Positions 1-5,315 of a stretch of 5,315 nucleotides of DNA are shown in pieces. Every line of letters starts with the position of its first letter. The stretch's first letter is position 1. A program made the translations under genes and the position numbers. The stretch is from assembly GCA_903839795.1 (NCBI GenBank), contig CAIMDR010000006.1, positions 1-5,315 on the forward strand, in the 5' to 3' direction. The notes under the pieces were generated by a model. That model made no database searches and had not been told where the DNA came from. It saw nothing but the letters and a program-made list of their open reading frames with translations. The stretch is from an uncultured Methylococcaceae bacterium (GTDB lineage: Bacteria > Pseudomonadota > Gammaproteobacteria > Methylococcales > Methylomonadaceae).

Positions 1-71
1 TCCATGTCGGCTTTGCCCATGGCTTTAACAGGAAATTGGCAAGGGAATTCAAAAAAGGTTTGTTCGGCCAT
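1..71 (-). other. ybeD: N-terminus of a DUF493/YbeD-like domain, in frame with dat
   Basis: From an internal ATG at 71 the frame reads MAEQTFFEFPCQFPVKAMGK, then ADM. This resembles the start of E. coli YbeD (LLEFPTPFTYKVMG), a small protein of unknown function that often lies between dat/dacA and lipB. The ATG at 71 is exactly 276 codons downstream of the dat ATG, with no stop in between. No Shine-Dalgarno sequence is visible before it. A TGA at 76-74, just before this ATG, lies in another frame, so a one-base indel in dat could restore two separate genes. Only about 23 residues are inside the window, so the family call rests on a short match. It could be a separate ybeD start or a fused domain. 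Confidence 0.6.
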
Positions 72-899
72 AATCAGCGATTGTTTGTAAGCTTGAAAAA
101 TCTGCTGCATGGCTTGCCATACCGAACCAGGTTTTCCGTCTGACACTCTGTTGGAATCAAGCTCTACAACGGGAATAATTTCACGGGTAGAACTGGTTAC
201 CCAAATTTCGCTGGCGGTTTGTAACGCAGTAAAGGGAATTTTATCTTCACTGCAAGGGATGTTGTTTTTTCGCGCAAGCTCCAAAATTACATCACGGGTA
301 ATGCCGGGTAAAATGTCGTTACCTTTAGGCGGGGTACACAAAACGCCATCAATCACTGCAAAAACATTACTGGCCGCACCTTCAATCACATAACCGTCTT
401 TTATCAAAATAGCTTCGGCGCAGCCTTGGTCTATGGCTGCTTGCCGGTGCAGAATATTGCCCAGTAGCGTGATGGCTTTTACATTGCAAAATTTCCAACG
501 GGTATCATCCATGCTGACCGCTTTTACGCCTTGATTTAATCCGGCAAAAGGCACGATAGCCGAGCACATGGCAAAAACAGTAGCGGACGTATTGTCAGGA
601 AAAGCGTGATCTCTTTTGGGGGCAGTGCCACGGGTAATCTGTAGATAAATATACTGATCAAGCGTTGCATCCAGCAAAGGAGTCAATATATCCTGCCATT
701 GCTCACGGGTGTGCGGGTTGGCCAAACGAATACCTGCCAAACTGTTTTCCAGGCGCTGTAAATGGTCTTGAAAATGAAATAAGTGCCCGGAATAAGACGG
801 TATCACTTCATAAATACCGTCACCAAATAAAAATCCGCGATCCAGCACTGAAACTTTTGCCTCATTAAGCGGTAGATATTCACCGTTTAAATAGACCAT
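1..899 (-). CDS. dat: D-amino acid aminotransferase, reading in frame into a DUF493 domain (3' end outside window)
   Basis: PLP-dependent fold-type IV aminotransferase that interconverts D-alanine and 2-oxoglutarate with pyruvate and D-glutamate in the cytoplasm. Translation from 899 gives MVYLNGEYLP, then DRGFLFGDGIYEV (about residues 20-32). Lys141 (NVKAITLLGN) aligns with the PLP-binding lysine, and Glu173 (IEGAASNVF) with the residue contacting the pyridine nitrogen. Arg96 and His98 (PKRDHAFP) match the Arg-x-His carboxylate trap of Bacillus D-amino acid transaminase, which favours Dat over a branched-chain enzyme or aminodeoxychorismate lyase. VTSSTREIIPV (234-244) is another family motif. 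The start lies 1 nt after the carboxypeptidase stop, with GGA 7 nt upstream, so translational coupling is likely. The family normally ends near residue 276-285. Here no stop occurs, and the frame continues through Met277 into a YbeD-like sequence up to the window edge. The aminotransferase call is secure; whether the fusion is real is open. Confidence 0.93.
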   Translation of the reverse strand, partial: MVYLNGEYLPLNEAKVSVLDRGFLFGDGIYEVIPSYSGHLFHFQDHLQRLENSLAGIRLANPHTREQWQDILTPLLDATLDQYIYLQITRGTAPKRDHAFPDNTSATVFAMCSAIVPFAGLNQGVKAVSMDDTRWKFCNVKAITLLGNILHRQAAIDQGCAEAILIKDGYVIEGAASNVFAVIDGVLCTPPKGNDILPGITRDVILELARKNNIPCSEDKIPFTALQTASEIWVTSSTREIIPVVELDSNRVSDGKPGSVWQAMQQIFQAYKQSLIMAEQTFFEFPCQFPVKAMGKADM

Positions 900-900
900 T

Positions 901-2073
901 TTATTTTCCATCTTCAGATTTCTCCATCATCATCATAACGCTATCAGAAAGTCTCTGAATAATATTGCCTTCAGCCACCGCCTTGAGAGCGATCAAATCT
1001 TTATCGACAATAACAACGTCACTAAGCGTCACTTTGACTGACCCAAGCTTGGCACCTTCTACAACCGGTGCAGTAATTTTTTTATCAACAACAATAGCCG
1101 CTTTAAGATCTTTGTATTGGCGACGAGGTATGGTTGCATAAATATCTTCGGCCAAACCTAACGGTATTGTTTTGCTTTCTCCTTTCCAGATTCTGGCTTC
1201 GTTTAAAGGTTTTTTACCTTCATATAAGCGATGTGATTCAAAAAACCGGAAACCATAGTTAAGCAGTGTTTGATTTTCGTTGGCTCTGGCATTGGCACTT
1301 TTTGCACCCAAGACGACAGAAATTAACCGCATGTCTTCTCTTAGCGCCGAGGCAACCAGGCAATAACCGGCCTCATCAGTAAATCCGGTTTTAACGCCGT
1401 CAACTGACTCATCACGTGACAGTAATTGGTTACGGTTATGCTGGGTAATTTGATTGAAGGTGAATTCTTGTTGCGAAAACCAGCGATAGTAATCAGGAAA
1501 TTCCTTGATTAAAGCTGTCGTAAGAATAGCCAAATCGCGTGCGCTGGTGTAGTGATCATCCATGGGCAAGCCATCACTGTTTTTGAAATGGCTATTCGTC
1601 ATTCCCAGTCGGGCAGCATGCTGATTCATCATGTCCGCAAAGGTATCTTCACTGCCGGCCACATGTTCAGCCAAAGCGACACTGGCATCATTACCGGATT
1701 GAATGATGACGCCTTTTAGCAGATCCTCAACCTTAACCTTATTACCCAGCTCAACAAACATACGTGAGCCGGATGTTTTCCACGCTTTTTCACTGATAGT
1801 GGCGGAATCTTCGAGGTGTAAGTGGCCATTAGCAAGCTCTCTAAACACCACATAAACCGTCATTATCTTGGTCAGACTGGCGGGAGCAAGCTTGGCGTCC
1901 GCGTTGTTTTCTGCCAATACTTTACCGGTATGATAATCCTGTAAGATATAAGCAGTGGCGGCGATGTTGGGTGCAGGCGGGGTTGCAATTTCAGCGTTTT
2001 CTGCGTTTGCCTGAAACAGCGTAACCAGTAGGCCAAAAAACAAAAAGAGGGGAAATTTTTTAAAAGGGTTCAT
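901..2073 (-). CDS. dacA: D-alanyl-D-alanine carboxypeptidase (PBP5/6 type)
   Basis: Low-molecular-mass penicillin-binding protein that removes the terminal D-Ala from peptidoglycan pentapeptides in the periplasm. The 390-residue product begins with a signal peptide (basic MNPFKK, hydrophobic core, probable cleavage after ANA at 22-24). All three serine-peptidase S11 motifs are present: S66-L-T-K69 (nucleophile Ser66), S126-G-N128 and K228-T-G230, together with the SDGLP motif at 166-170. A PBP5 C-terminal beta domain follows (about 284-370). The tail (about 370-386, with four consecutive Met) is in the place of the amphipathic membrane anchor of PBP5. Length and domain order are normal for the family. 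DacA and DacC cannot be told apart here, so the symbol is by convention. It follows rlpA by 34 nt and precedes dat by 1 nt. The upstream purine run AAAGAG sits only 2 nt from the ATG, a poor ribosome-binding site, but the signal peptide fixes this start. Confidence 0.95.
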   Translation of the reverse strand: MNPFKKFPLFLFFGLLVTLFQANAENAEIATPPAPNIAATAYILQDYHTGKVLAENNADAKLAPASLTKIMTVYVVFRELANGHLHLEDSATISEKAWKTSGSRMFVELGNKVKVEDLLKGVIIQSGNDASVALAEHVAGSEDTFADMMNQHAARLGMTNSHFKNSDGLPMDDHYTSARDLAILTTALIKEFPDYYRWFSQQEFTFNQITQHNRNQLLSRDESVDGVKTGFTDEAGYCLVASALREDMRLISVVLGAKSANARANENQTLLNYGFRFFESHRLYEGKKPLNEARIWKGESKTIPLGLAEDIYATIPRRQYKDLKAAIVVDKKITAPVVEGAKLGSVKVTLSDVVIVDKDLIALKAVAEGNIIQRLSDSVMMMMEKSEDGK

Positions 2074-2107
2074 AGCTCTTTAAAATCGACAGTAAAACAA
2101 AATTTCC

Positions 2108-2935
2108 TTACATTGTAGCACGCGAACTGTCAGATTGTTTTGATTCAGTAACAAATTGTGTATCGGTTATGCCTATTCTTGCCAACTGTTCATTCAGTTG
2201 ATTGGCAGAAGCTGTTGAATTTACCGGTCCGATTTGAACTTTGTAAAGGGTGGATTTTTTGTAGGTGGATGAGCGAATATTGGGCTCAGGTAAATTATTG
2301 GCGGCAATTTTATTTTTTAAATTCATCGCCTTTTTTTCACTACCAAAACTACCCACCTGCAAATAGACGTGTTGTTCTTGAGTGGCAGCAATTTGTTGCA
2401 ATTGGGGTAACGCCTGACTGGGCGATATGGCCTTGATTTCTATGGCACCTGTGCCGTCTTGTTGCATATCCAGATTTTTTGCAGCGCCGTAGGACAAATC
2501 CAACTCTCTGTTGCCAACAAAAGGCCCTCTGTCATTTATTCTAACAATAATACTGCGATGATTTTCCAGATTGGTTATCTGGGCGTAAGAGGGAATGGGC
2601 AGTGTTTTATGCGCAGCGGTCATCGCATACATGTCAAATATTTCGCCGGTTGCTGTTTTTTTGCCATGAAATCCGGGGCCATACCATGAAGCAACACCCT
2701 GCTTTATGTAATGGGCAATACGTGGAAACAGGCTTTCTTGTTGAGCAAGCTCGGTAGCTTCATTAGGCGTGTTCATACGCAGTACTGAATGCTGCCTGAT
2801 TTGTTGACTGGCTAATGCGTGAGGCGCTTGATTTATAATAATCGGAGGCTGAAAAGCCATATTAGACGTTTTAATTTGTTCTGTAGAACACCCGAACAGG
2901 GTCATCATTAAAATTGCTAATAGTAGTTTAGTCAT
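2108..2935 (-). CDS. rlpA: Septal/endolytic peptidoglycan lytic transglycosylase RlpA, lipoprotein with SPOR domain
   Basis: RlpA-type outer-membrane lipoprotein; the Pseudomonas homologue cleaves glycan strands lacking stem peptides. The 275-residue product starts with a lipoprotein signal peptide, lipobox LFGC with Cys16 as the lipidated residue. Ser at +2 predicts outer-membrane sorting. A linker leads to a double-psi beta-barrel domain (about 79-170) starting GVASWYGPGFHGKKTATGE. Glu98, Asp101, His109 and Asp135 (NDRGPF) sit where the P. aeruginosa enzyme has Glu120, Asp123, His131 and Asp157, so catalytic competence is likely. A C-terminal SPOR domain (about 187-263, VYLQVGSFGS through YKVQIGPV) should bind denuded glycan at the septum. 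The start overlaps the mltB stop as ATGA, with AGG about 9 nt upstream, implying translational coupling. Nothing looks damaged. Confidence 0.96.
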   Translation of the reverse strand: MTKLLLAILMMTLFGCSTEQIKTSNMAFQPPIIINQAPHALASQQIRQHSVLRMNTPNEATELAQQESLFPRIAHYIKQGVASWYGPGFHGKKTATGEIFDMYAMTAAHKTLPIPSYAQITNLENHRSIIVRINDRGPFVGNRELDLSYGAAKNLDMQQDGTGAIEIKAISPSQALPQLQQIAATQEQHVYLQVGSFGSEKKAMNLKNKIAANNLPEPNIRSSTYKKSTLYKVQIGPVNSTASANQLNEQLARIGITDTQFVTESKQSDSSRATM

Positions 2936-4170
2936 GGAATTTTGCCTTTTTTATTTAAAATAGATTGGCTTAACTGATAAACAGCCATGGCATATAAAGG
3001 ACTGTGGTTGTATCGGGTAATGACATAAAAATTGTCTAATCCCGCCCAGAGTTCTTCGCCCGGTTTTTGCCCTAATGGCTCCTGTTCAAAAGCAAGCAGC
3101 TTTACTTTAGTATTTAAAGGGAGTGACCTCGATATTGTTAAGTTAAGTGATTCTAACTTGGCTAACCTTAAGTCCGGCTTAAGTTCACTGGTTAATGCCG
3201 TTTTATAGGCATCACCTGTCGCACTCACCCGAATCGCGATGGCCTGCCCCGTCTGCCACTGATGCTTGACAAAATAATTGGCTACACTGGCGATAACATC
3301 ACCGTTGTTATGCCAGATGTCCCGGTAACTATCACCGTCAAAATCAACAGCATAAGATCTAAAACTACTCGGCATAAATTGTGGCATTCCCATTGCGCCT
3401 GCATAAGAACCCATGGGTTCCAGAGGATTAATATGTTCATCCTGGCACAATAACAAGTAGTTTTCCAACTCACTCAGAAAGAATGGACTGCGGGGCGGGT
3501 AAGCAAAACCCAAGGTTGATAGGGCATCAATGACCCGATAATTGCCGGTTTTTTGCCCATAAAAAGTCTCAACGCCCAAGATGGCAACAATAATTTCTGC
3601 TGGAACCCCGGTCTTTTGTGCGACTGCGCTCAAGGCGGACTCATTTTCTCTCCAAAACTTTACACCGCCATCGATACGCGCGTCAGTCATAAATATTTTG
3701 CGATATTTATACCAAGGCATGCCTTCTGCGGGTGACGAAATCTTCTTGAGAATAGCCTCTTTTACTTCAACGGACTGAAACAACTCGTTAAGTTTGGCTT
3801 TATCGAACTGATGGGTAGTGACCATTTTGTTGATAAACGTATCGACTGACTTCGTATCCTTGATGTTGCCGGTACACGAAATGAGTCCCAGGCACAAGGC
3901 ACAAGGCGCAAGGTGCAAGGCGAAAGTTACGTGTTTGAACCATAATCCAAGTGGGTAATTTTGCGCCTTTAGTTTTACGCCAATGATTTTTGGTGACGTT
4001 TCCGATGTCGGCCGGGGTTTGAAACCCCAACAGATACGTTTGAAGGCTTTAATAACTTTCAAAACGTGAGTGACGGGGTTGCAAACCCCGTCACGCTTCA
4101 GTTTCTTAATGCGTTGAAGCAATAAAACCCTTGAACCTTGAACCTTAAACCTTAAACCTTTAACCTGCAT
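2932..4170 (-). CDS. mltB: Lytic murein transglycosylase B (MltB family) with a repeat-encoded N-terminal extension
   Basis: Cleaves the MurNAc-GlcNAc bond of peptidoglycan to form 1,6-anhydro ends, normally as an outer-membrane lipoprotein. The SLT_2/MltB domain covers about residues 105-405. Glu201 in AILGVETFYG is the expected catalytic acid. GSYAGAMGMPQFMPSS (254-269), DFDGDSYRDIW (276-286) and TRYNHSPLYAMAVYQLS (385-401) are family motifs. A lipobox LISC puts the lipidated Cys at 99, giving a mature part of 314 residues, typical of the family. The 98 residues before Cys99 are abnormal: a signal peptide is usually about 20. Residues 2-94 come from a repeat-rich segment, and a basic, non-conserved stretch precedes a hydrophobic run at 81-98. 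The ATG at 4170 is chosen because AGG in the last rodA codon lies 8 nt upstream and no in-frame ATG occurs before Met116. Rare TTG starts at residues 17 or 37 are possible. The enzyme domain is certain; export efficiency is not. Confidence 0.93.
   Translation of the reverse strand: MQVKGLRFKVQGSRVLLLQRIKKLKRDGVCNPVTHVLKVIKAFKRICWGFKPRPTSETSPKIIGVKLKAQNYPLGLWFKHVTFALHLAPCALCLGLISCTGNIKDTKSVDTFINKMVTTHQFDKAKLNELFQSVEVKEAILKKISSPAEGMPWYKYRKIFMTDARIDGGVKFWRENESALSAVAQKTGVPAEIIVAILGVETFYGQKTGNYRVIDALSTLGFAYPPRSPFFLSELENYLLLCQDEHINPLEPMGSYAGAMGMPQFMPSSFRSYAVDFDGDSYRDIWHNNGDVIASVANYFVKHQWQTGQAIAIRVSATGDAYKTALTSELKPDLRLAKLESLNLTISRSLPLNTKVKLLAFEQEPLGQKPGEELWAGLDNFYVITRYNHSPLYAMAVYQLSQSILNKKGKIP
3886..3927. 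repeat. Tandem 7-bp repeat array B (CRCAAGG type)
   Basis: On the plus strand the units are TCCCAGG, CACAAGG, CACAAGG, CGCAAGG, TGCAAGG and a degenerate CGAAAGT, in perfect 7-bp register. It is oriented opposite to array A (AAGG on the plus strand here, on the minus strand there). In mltB it encodes about residues 82-95, including LAPCALCL, which forms most of the hydrophobic core before the lipobox. Confidence 0.88.
4014..4028. repeat. Short palindrome sharing its core with the 4070-4094 hairpin
   Basis: GGGGTTTGAAACCCC is a 7-bp inverted repeat around one central base. Its core, GGGGTT-NNN-AACCCC, is the same as in the palindrome 61 bp away, so the two are probably a related pair inside one element. 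Confidence 0.75.
4036..4067. repeat. Imperfect inverted repeat between the two GGGGTT palindromes
   Basis: ACGTTTGAAG at 4036-4045 pairs with CTTTCAAAACGT at 4056-4067, with small bulges (about 9 paired bases). It lies between the two GGGGTTNNNAACCCC palindromes, so the RNA could form a cluster of three adjacent stems. Confidence 0.55.
4070..4094. repeat. Perfect 11-bp hairpin with 3-nt loop
   Basis: GTGACGGGGTT pairs perfectly with AACCCCGTCAC across a GCA loop. It is the strongest secondary structure in the window and lies within the translated 5' part of mltB (residues about 26-34). No T-run follows directly on either side, so a terminator role is unlikely. It looks like a REP-type palindrome. 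Confidence 0.85.
4095..4120. repeat. Small inverted repeat GCTTCA / TGAAGC
   Basis: GCTTCA (4095-4100) is repeated inverted as TGAAGC (4115-4120), with a possible G-T wobble extending the stem. It sits directly beside the strong hairpin and may be part of the element's fold. Six bases could occur by chance. Confidence 0.35.
4129..4166. repeat. Tandem 7-bp repeat array A (CCTTRAA type)
   Basis: On the plus strand five units follow each other with no gap: CCTTGAA, CCTTGAA, CCTTAAA, CCTTAAA, CCTTTAA, then a partial CCT. The array starts within codon 2 of mltB and encodes residues 2-14 (KGLRFKVQGSRV and flank). A 7-bp unit is not a multiple of three, so change of one unit would shift the mltB frame. 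Confidence 0.9.
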
Positions 4171-4181
4171 TACACTTACCT
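4171..4181 (-). promoter_or_regulatory. mltB ribosome-binding site overlapping the end of rodA
   Basis: AGG (4181-4179) is the last sense codon of rodA, followed by the rodA stop TAA and then GTGTA before the mltB ATG, an 8-nt spacing. The rodA stop and mltB start are 5 nt apart, so ribosomes finishing rodA could reinitiate. This site supports 4170 as the native mltB start, upstream of the repeat segment. Confidence 0.6.
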
Positions 4182-5300
4182 AAATTTTTTATGTGTGTGA
4201 ATTGACATTAAAATGCCAAACCCGGCCAGCAGGGTAACAATAGAGGTGCCACCGTAACTGATCAAAGGCAAAGGAACACCGACTACAGGAAGAATCCCGA
4301 TGACCATGCCGATATTGACAAAGACATAAACAAAAAACGTAAACGCCAGACTGCTTGCCAAGAGCCTACTGTAAGTATCCTGAGCCTGAGACGCGATATA
4401 CAAACAGCGTGCGATAATTAACAGATACAAAATCAACAATCCCAAGCAACCGAACAAGCCAAATTCTTCCGCAAATACGGCAAAAATAAAATCGGTAGAG
4501 CTTTCCGGTAAAAAATCCAGTTCTGATTGCGTGCTACCCAGCCAGCCTTTACCATAAATACCGCCCGAGCCAATCGCTATTTTTGATTGAATAATATGAT
4601 AGCCTCTACCCAGCGGATCGGTTTCCGGGTTTAAAAAAGTAAGCACCCGATCGCGTTGATAACCGTGCATAAAATGCCAAATAAGCGGAGTTAACGAAGC
4701 CAGTGCAACGCTGATGACCAACATAAAGCGCCAGGAAAGGCCGGCAAAAAACAGTACACCCGCGCCAGAACTTGCAACCAGTAAAGCCGTGCCCAGATCA
4801 GGTTGTTTGGCGATTAAAAGGGTAGGAATAACAATAAGCAGAGTCGCTATAATCAACTGCCTGGATTTTGGCGGTAGCGGGTATTCTGCAAAATACCAGG
4901 CAATCATCATGGGCGTTGTAATTTTAATCATTTCTGACGGCTGGAATCGAAAAACCCCCAAATCCAACCAGCGTTGCGCGCCTTTACCGATCTGCCCCAT
5001 AATTAAAACAGCCACCAGCAAAAAAATACCGATACCAAACAATAAGGTGGAATAACGTTTAAACTGGTAAGGATCAATATGCGCCAATATCGTCATTAAC
5101 AAAAAAGCCAAACCCACACGACCCGCCTGCCGCATTAACGTGTCCATATCCTGACCGCCGGCACTGTAAAGAACCAGAAAGCTCAACATCGAAGTCAGCA
5201 GTAAACCGATAAACAAGGGGATGTCTATGTGTAGCTTTCTAAGCACATTCCCAAGCACTGAGGGCGGCTCAAACTGTTCATGACGGGTTTCAGTTTTCAT
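4176..5300 (-). CDS. rodA: Rod shape-determining protein RodA (SEDS peptidoglycan glycosyltransferase)
   Basis: Multi-pass inner-membrane glycosyltransferase that polymerises lipid II into glycan strands, working with PBP2 (MrdA) in the elongasome. The 374-residue length matches E. coli RodA (370). Hydrophobic segments run from about residue 27 to 368, consistent with the ten-helix SEDS fold. Family motifs are GKGAQRWLDLG (106-115), FQPSEMIKI (119-127), KQPDLGTALLV (165-175), LDFLPESSTDFIFAVFAEEF (261-280) and PLPLISYGGTS (343-353). Asp262 in LDFLPE matches the putative catalytic Asp262 of E. coli RodA. RodA rather than FtsW is supported by the neighbours mltB, rlpA and dacA. The start at 5300 has a good Shine-Dalgarno AGGA 5 nt upstream (5306-5309). 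mrdA would be expected just right of the window. The gene is complete and looks normal. Confidence 0.97.
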   Translation of the reverse strand: MKTETRHEQFEPPSVLGNVLRKLHIDIPLFIGLLLTSMLSFLVLYSAGGQDMDTLMRQAGRVGLAFLLMTILAHIDPYQFKRYSTLLFGIGIFLLVAVLIMGQIGKGAQRWLDLGVFRFQPSEMIKITTPMMIAWYFAEYPLPPKSRQLIIATLLIVIPTLLIAKQPDLGTALLVASSGAGVLFFAGLSWRFMLVISVALASLTPLIWHFMHGYQRDRVLTFLNPETDPLGRGYHIIQSKIAIGSGGIYGKGWLGSTQSELDFLPESSTDFIFAVFAEEFGLFGCLGLLILYLLIIARCLYIASQAQDTYSRLLASSLAFTFFVYVFVNIGMVIGILPVVGVPLPLISYGGTSIVTLLAGFGILMSIHTHKKFR

Positions 5301-5309
5301 TATTTTCCT
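5301..5309 (-). promoter_or_regulatory. rodA ribosome-binding site
   Basis: Reading toward the gene, AGGA (5309-5306) is followed by a 5-nt AT-rich spacer and the rodA ATG. It is the clearest Shine-Dalgarno site in the window and fixes the rodA start. Only 15 bases upstream of rodA are visible, so no promoter can be assessed. Confidence 0.6.
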
Positions 5310-5315
5310 GTAAAA

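Larger units (their letters stand above)
3889..4167. repeat. Repeat-rich insertion-like element with heptamer arrays at both ends, inside mltB
   Basis: A 279-bp segment separates the mltB start codon from its lipobox. Each end starts CAGG reading inward and continues as a 7-bp periodic array of AAGGNNN units: CAGGCACAAGGCACAAGG from the left, CAGGTTAAAGGTTTAAGG from the right. These act like imperfect terminal inverted repeats. The interior carries several hairpins, two with the same GGGGTTNNNAACCCC core. It encodes no recognisable protein, and its translated residues resemble nothing conserved. The length is a multiple of three (93 codons), so the mltB frame stays open. Removing exactly this segment would leave MGLISC, too short for a signal peptide, so insertion probably replaced or altered part of the original leader. 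Inference: a non-autonomous MITE- or REP-like element. No target-site duplication is evident. Confidence 0.65.

Noticed and set aside
109..393. Plus-strand open frame opposite dat
   Set aside because: It is the antisense of a well-conserved aminotransferase, has no family features, and the whole operon runs on the minus strand.
2074..2107. Promoter or terminator in the rlpA-dacA gap
   Set aside because: The gap is only 34 nt. It is AT-rich but shows no convincing -35/-10 pair and no hairpin.
3800..4030. Minus-strand open frame of 76 codons across the repeat element, in another frame from mltB
   Set aside because: It shares only the repeat-encoded LAPCALC stretch. Downstream it runs out of frame through the conserved MltB domain, so it is a by-product of the heptamer periodicity.
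4070..4094. Rho-independent terminator between rodA and mltB
   Set aside because: The stem is strong, but no T-run follows it directly on either strand, and it lies within the mltB coding frame. A palindrome of a repeat element explains it better.
3886..4166. CRISPR array
   Set aside because: The tandem units are 7 bp with no spacers, and there are no cas genes.
4714..5055. Plus-strand open frame of 113 codons opposite rodA
   Set aside because: It is antisense to conserved SEDS motifs, contains no recognisable domain, and has no supporting context.
4176..5300. FtsW instead of RodA
   Set aside because: Both are SEDS proteins, but the length, the LDFLPE motif at residue 262 and the mltB-rlpA-dacA neighbourhood fit RodA; FtsW would be expected in the dcw cluster.

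Overview
The window holds five genes, all on the minus strand, in the order rodA - mltB - rlpA - D-Ala-D-Ala carboxypeptidase (dacA type) - dat. The last gene reads off the left edge into what looks like a DUF493/YbeD domain. This is the classic gammaproteobacterial cell-wall elongation cluster, which usually continues with ybeD, lipB and lipA. The AT-leaning base composition and the heptamer/hairpin repeats would fit a methanotroph of the Methylococcales or a relative, but that placement is inference and only weakly supported.

Region by region (transcription runs right to left): 5300-4176 encodes RodA, the SEDS glycan polymerase of the elongasome. After 5 nt comes mltB (4170-2932), a lytic transglycosylase. 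It overlaps rlpA (2935-2108) by an ATGA. A 34-nt gap with no visible signal precedes the carboxypeptidase gene (2073-901), and dat starts 1 nt after its stop (899 to the window edge). No terminator or convincing promoter is visible inside, so the set reads as one operon whose promoter lies to the right of the window.

The genes cover one theme. RodA polymerises glycan strands, MltB and RlpA cleave them, the carboxypeptidase trims pentapeptides and releases D-alanine, and Dat interconverts D-amino acids (D-Ala/D-Glu) in the cytoplasm.

Two things are unusual. First, the 5' end of mltB carries a repeat-rich segment of about 279 bp (3889-4167), between the start codon and the lipobox. It is bounded by two 7-bp tandem arrays in inverted orientation and contains at least three hairpins, yet it is open in frame, adding about 93 residues and now encoding the hydrophobic part of the signal peptide. 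Second, dat has no stop codon before the DUF493-like sequence and runs into it in the same frame, so it is either a true fusion or a lost stop. There is no CRISPR array, tRNA, rRNA or transposase gene in the window.
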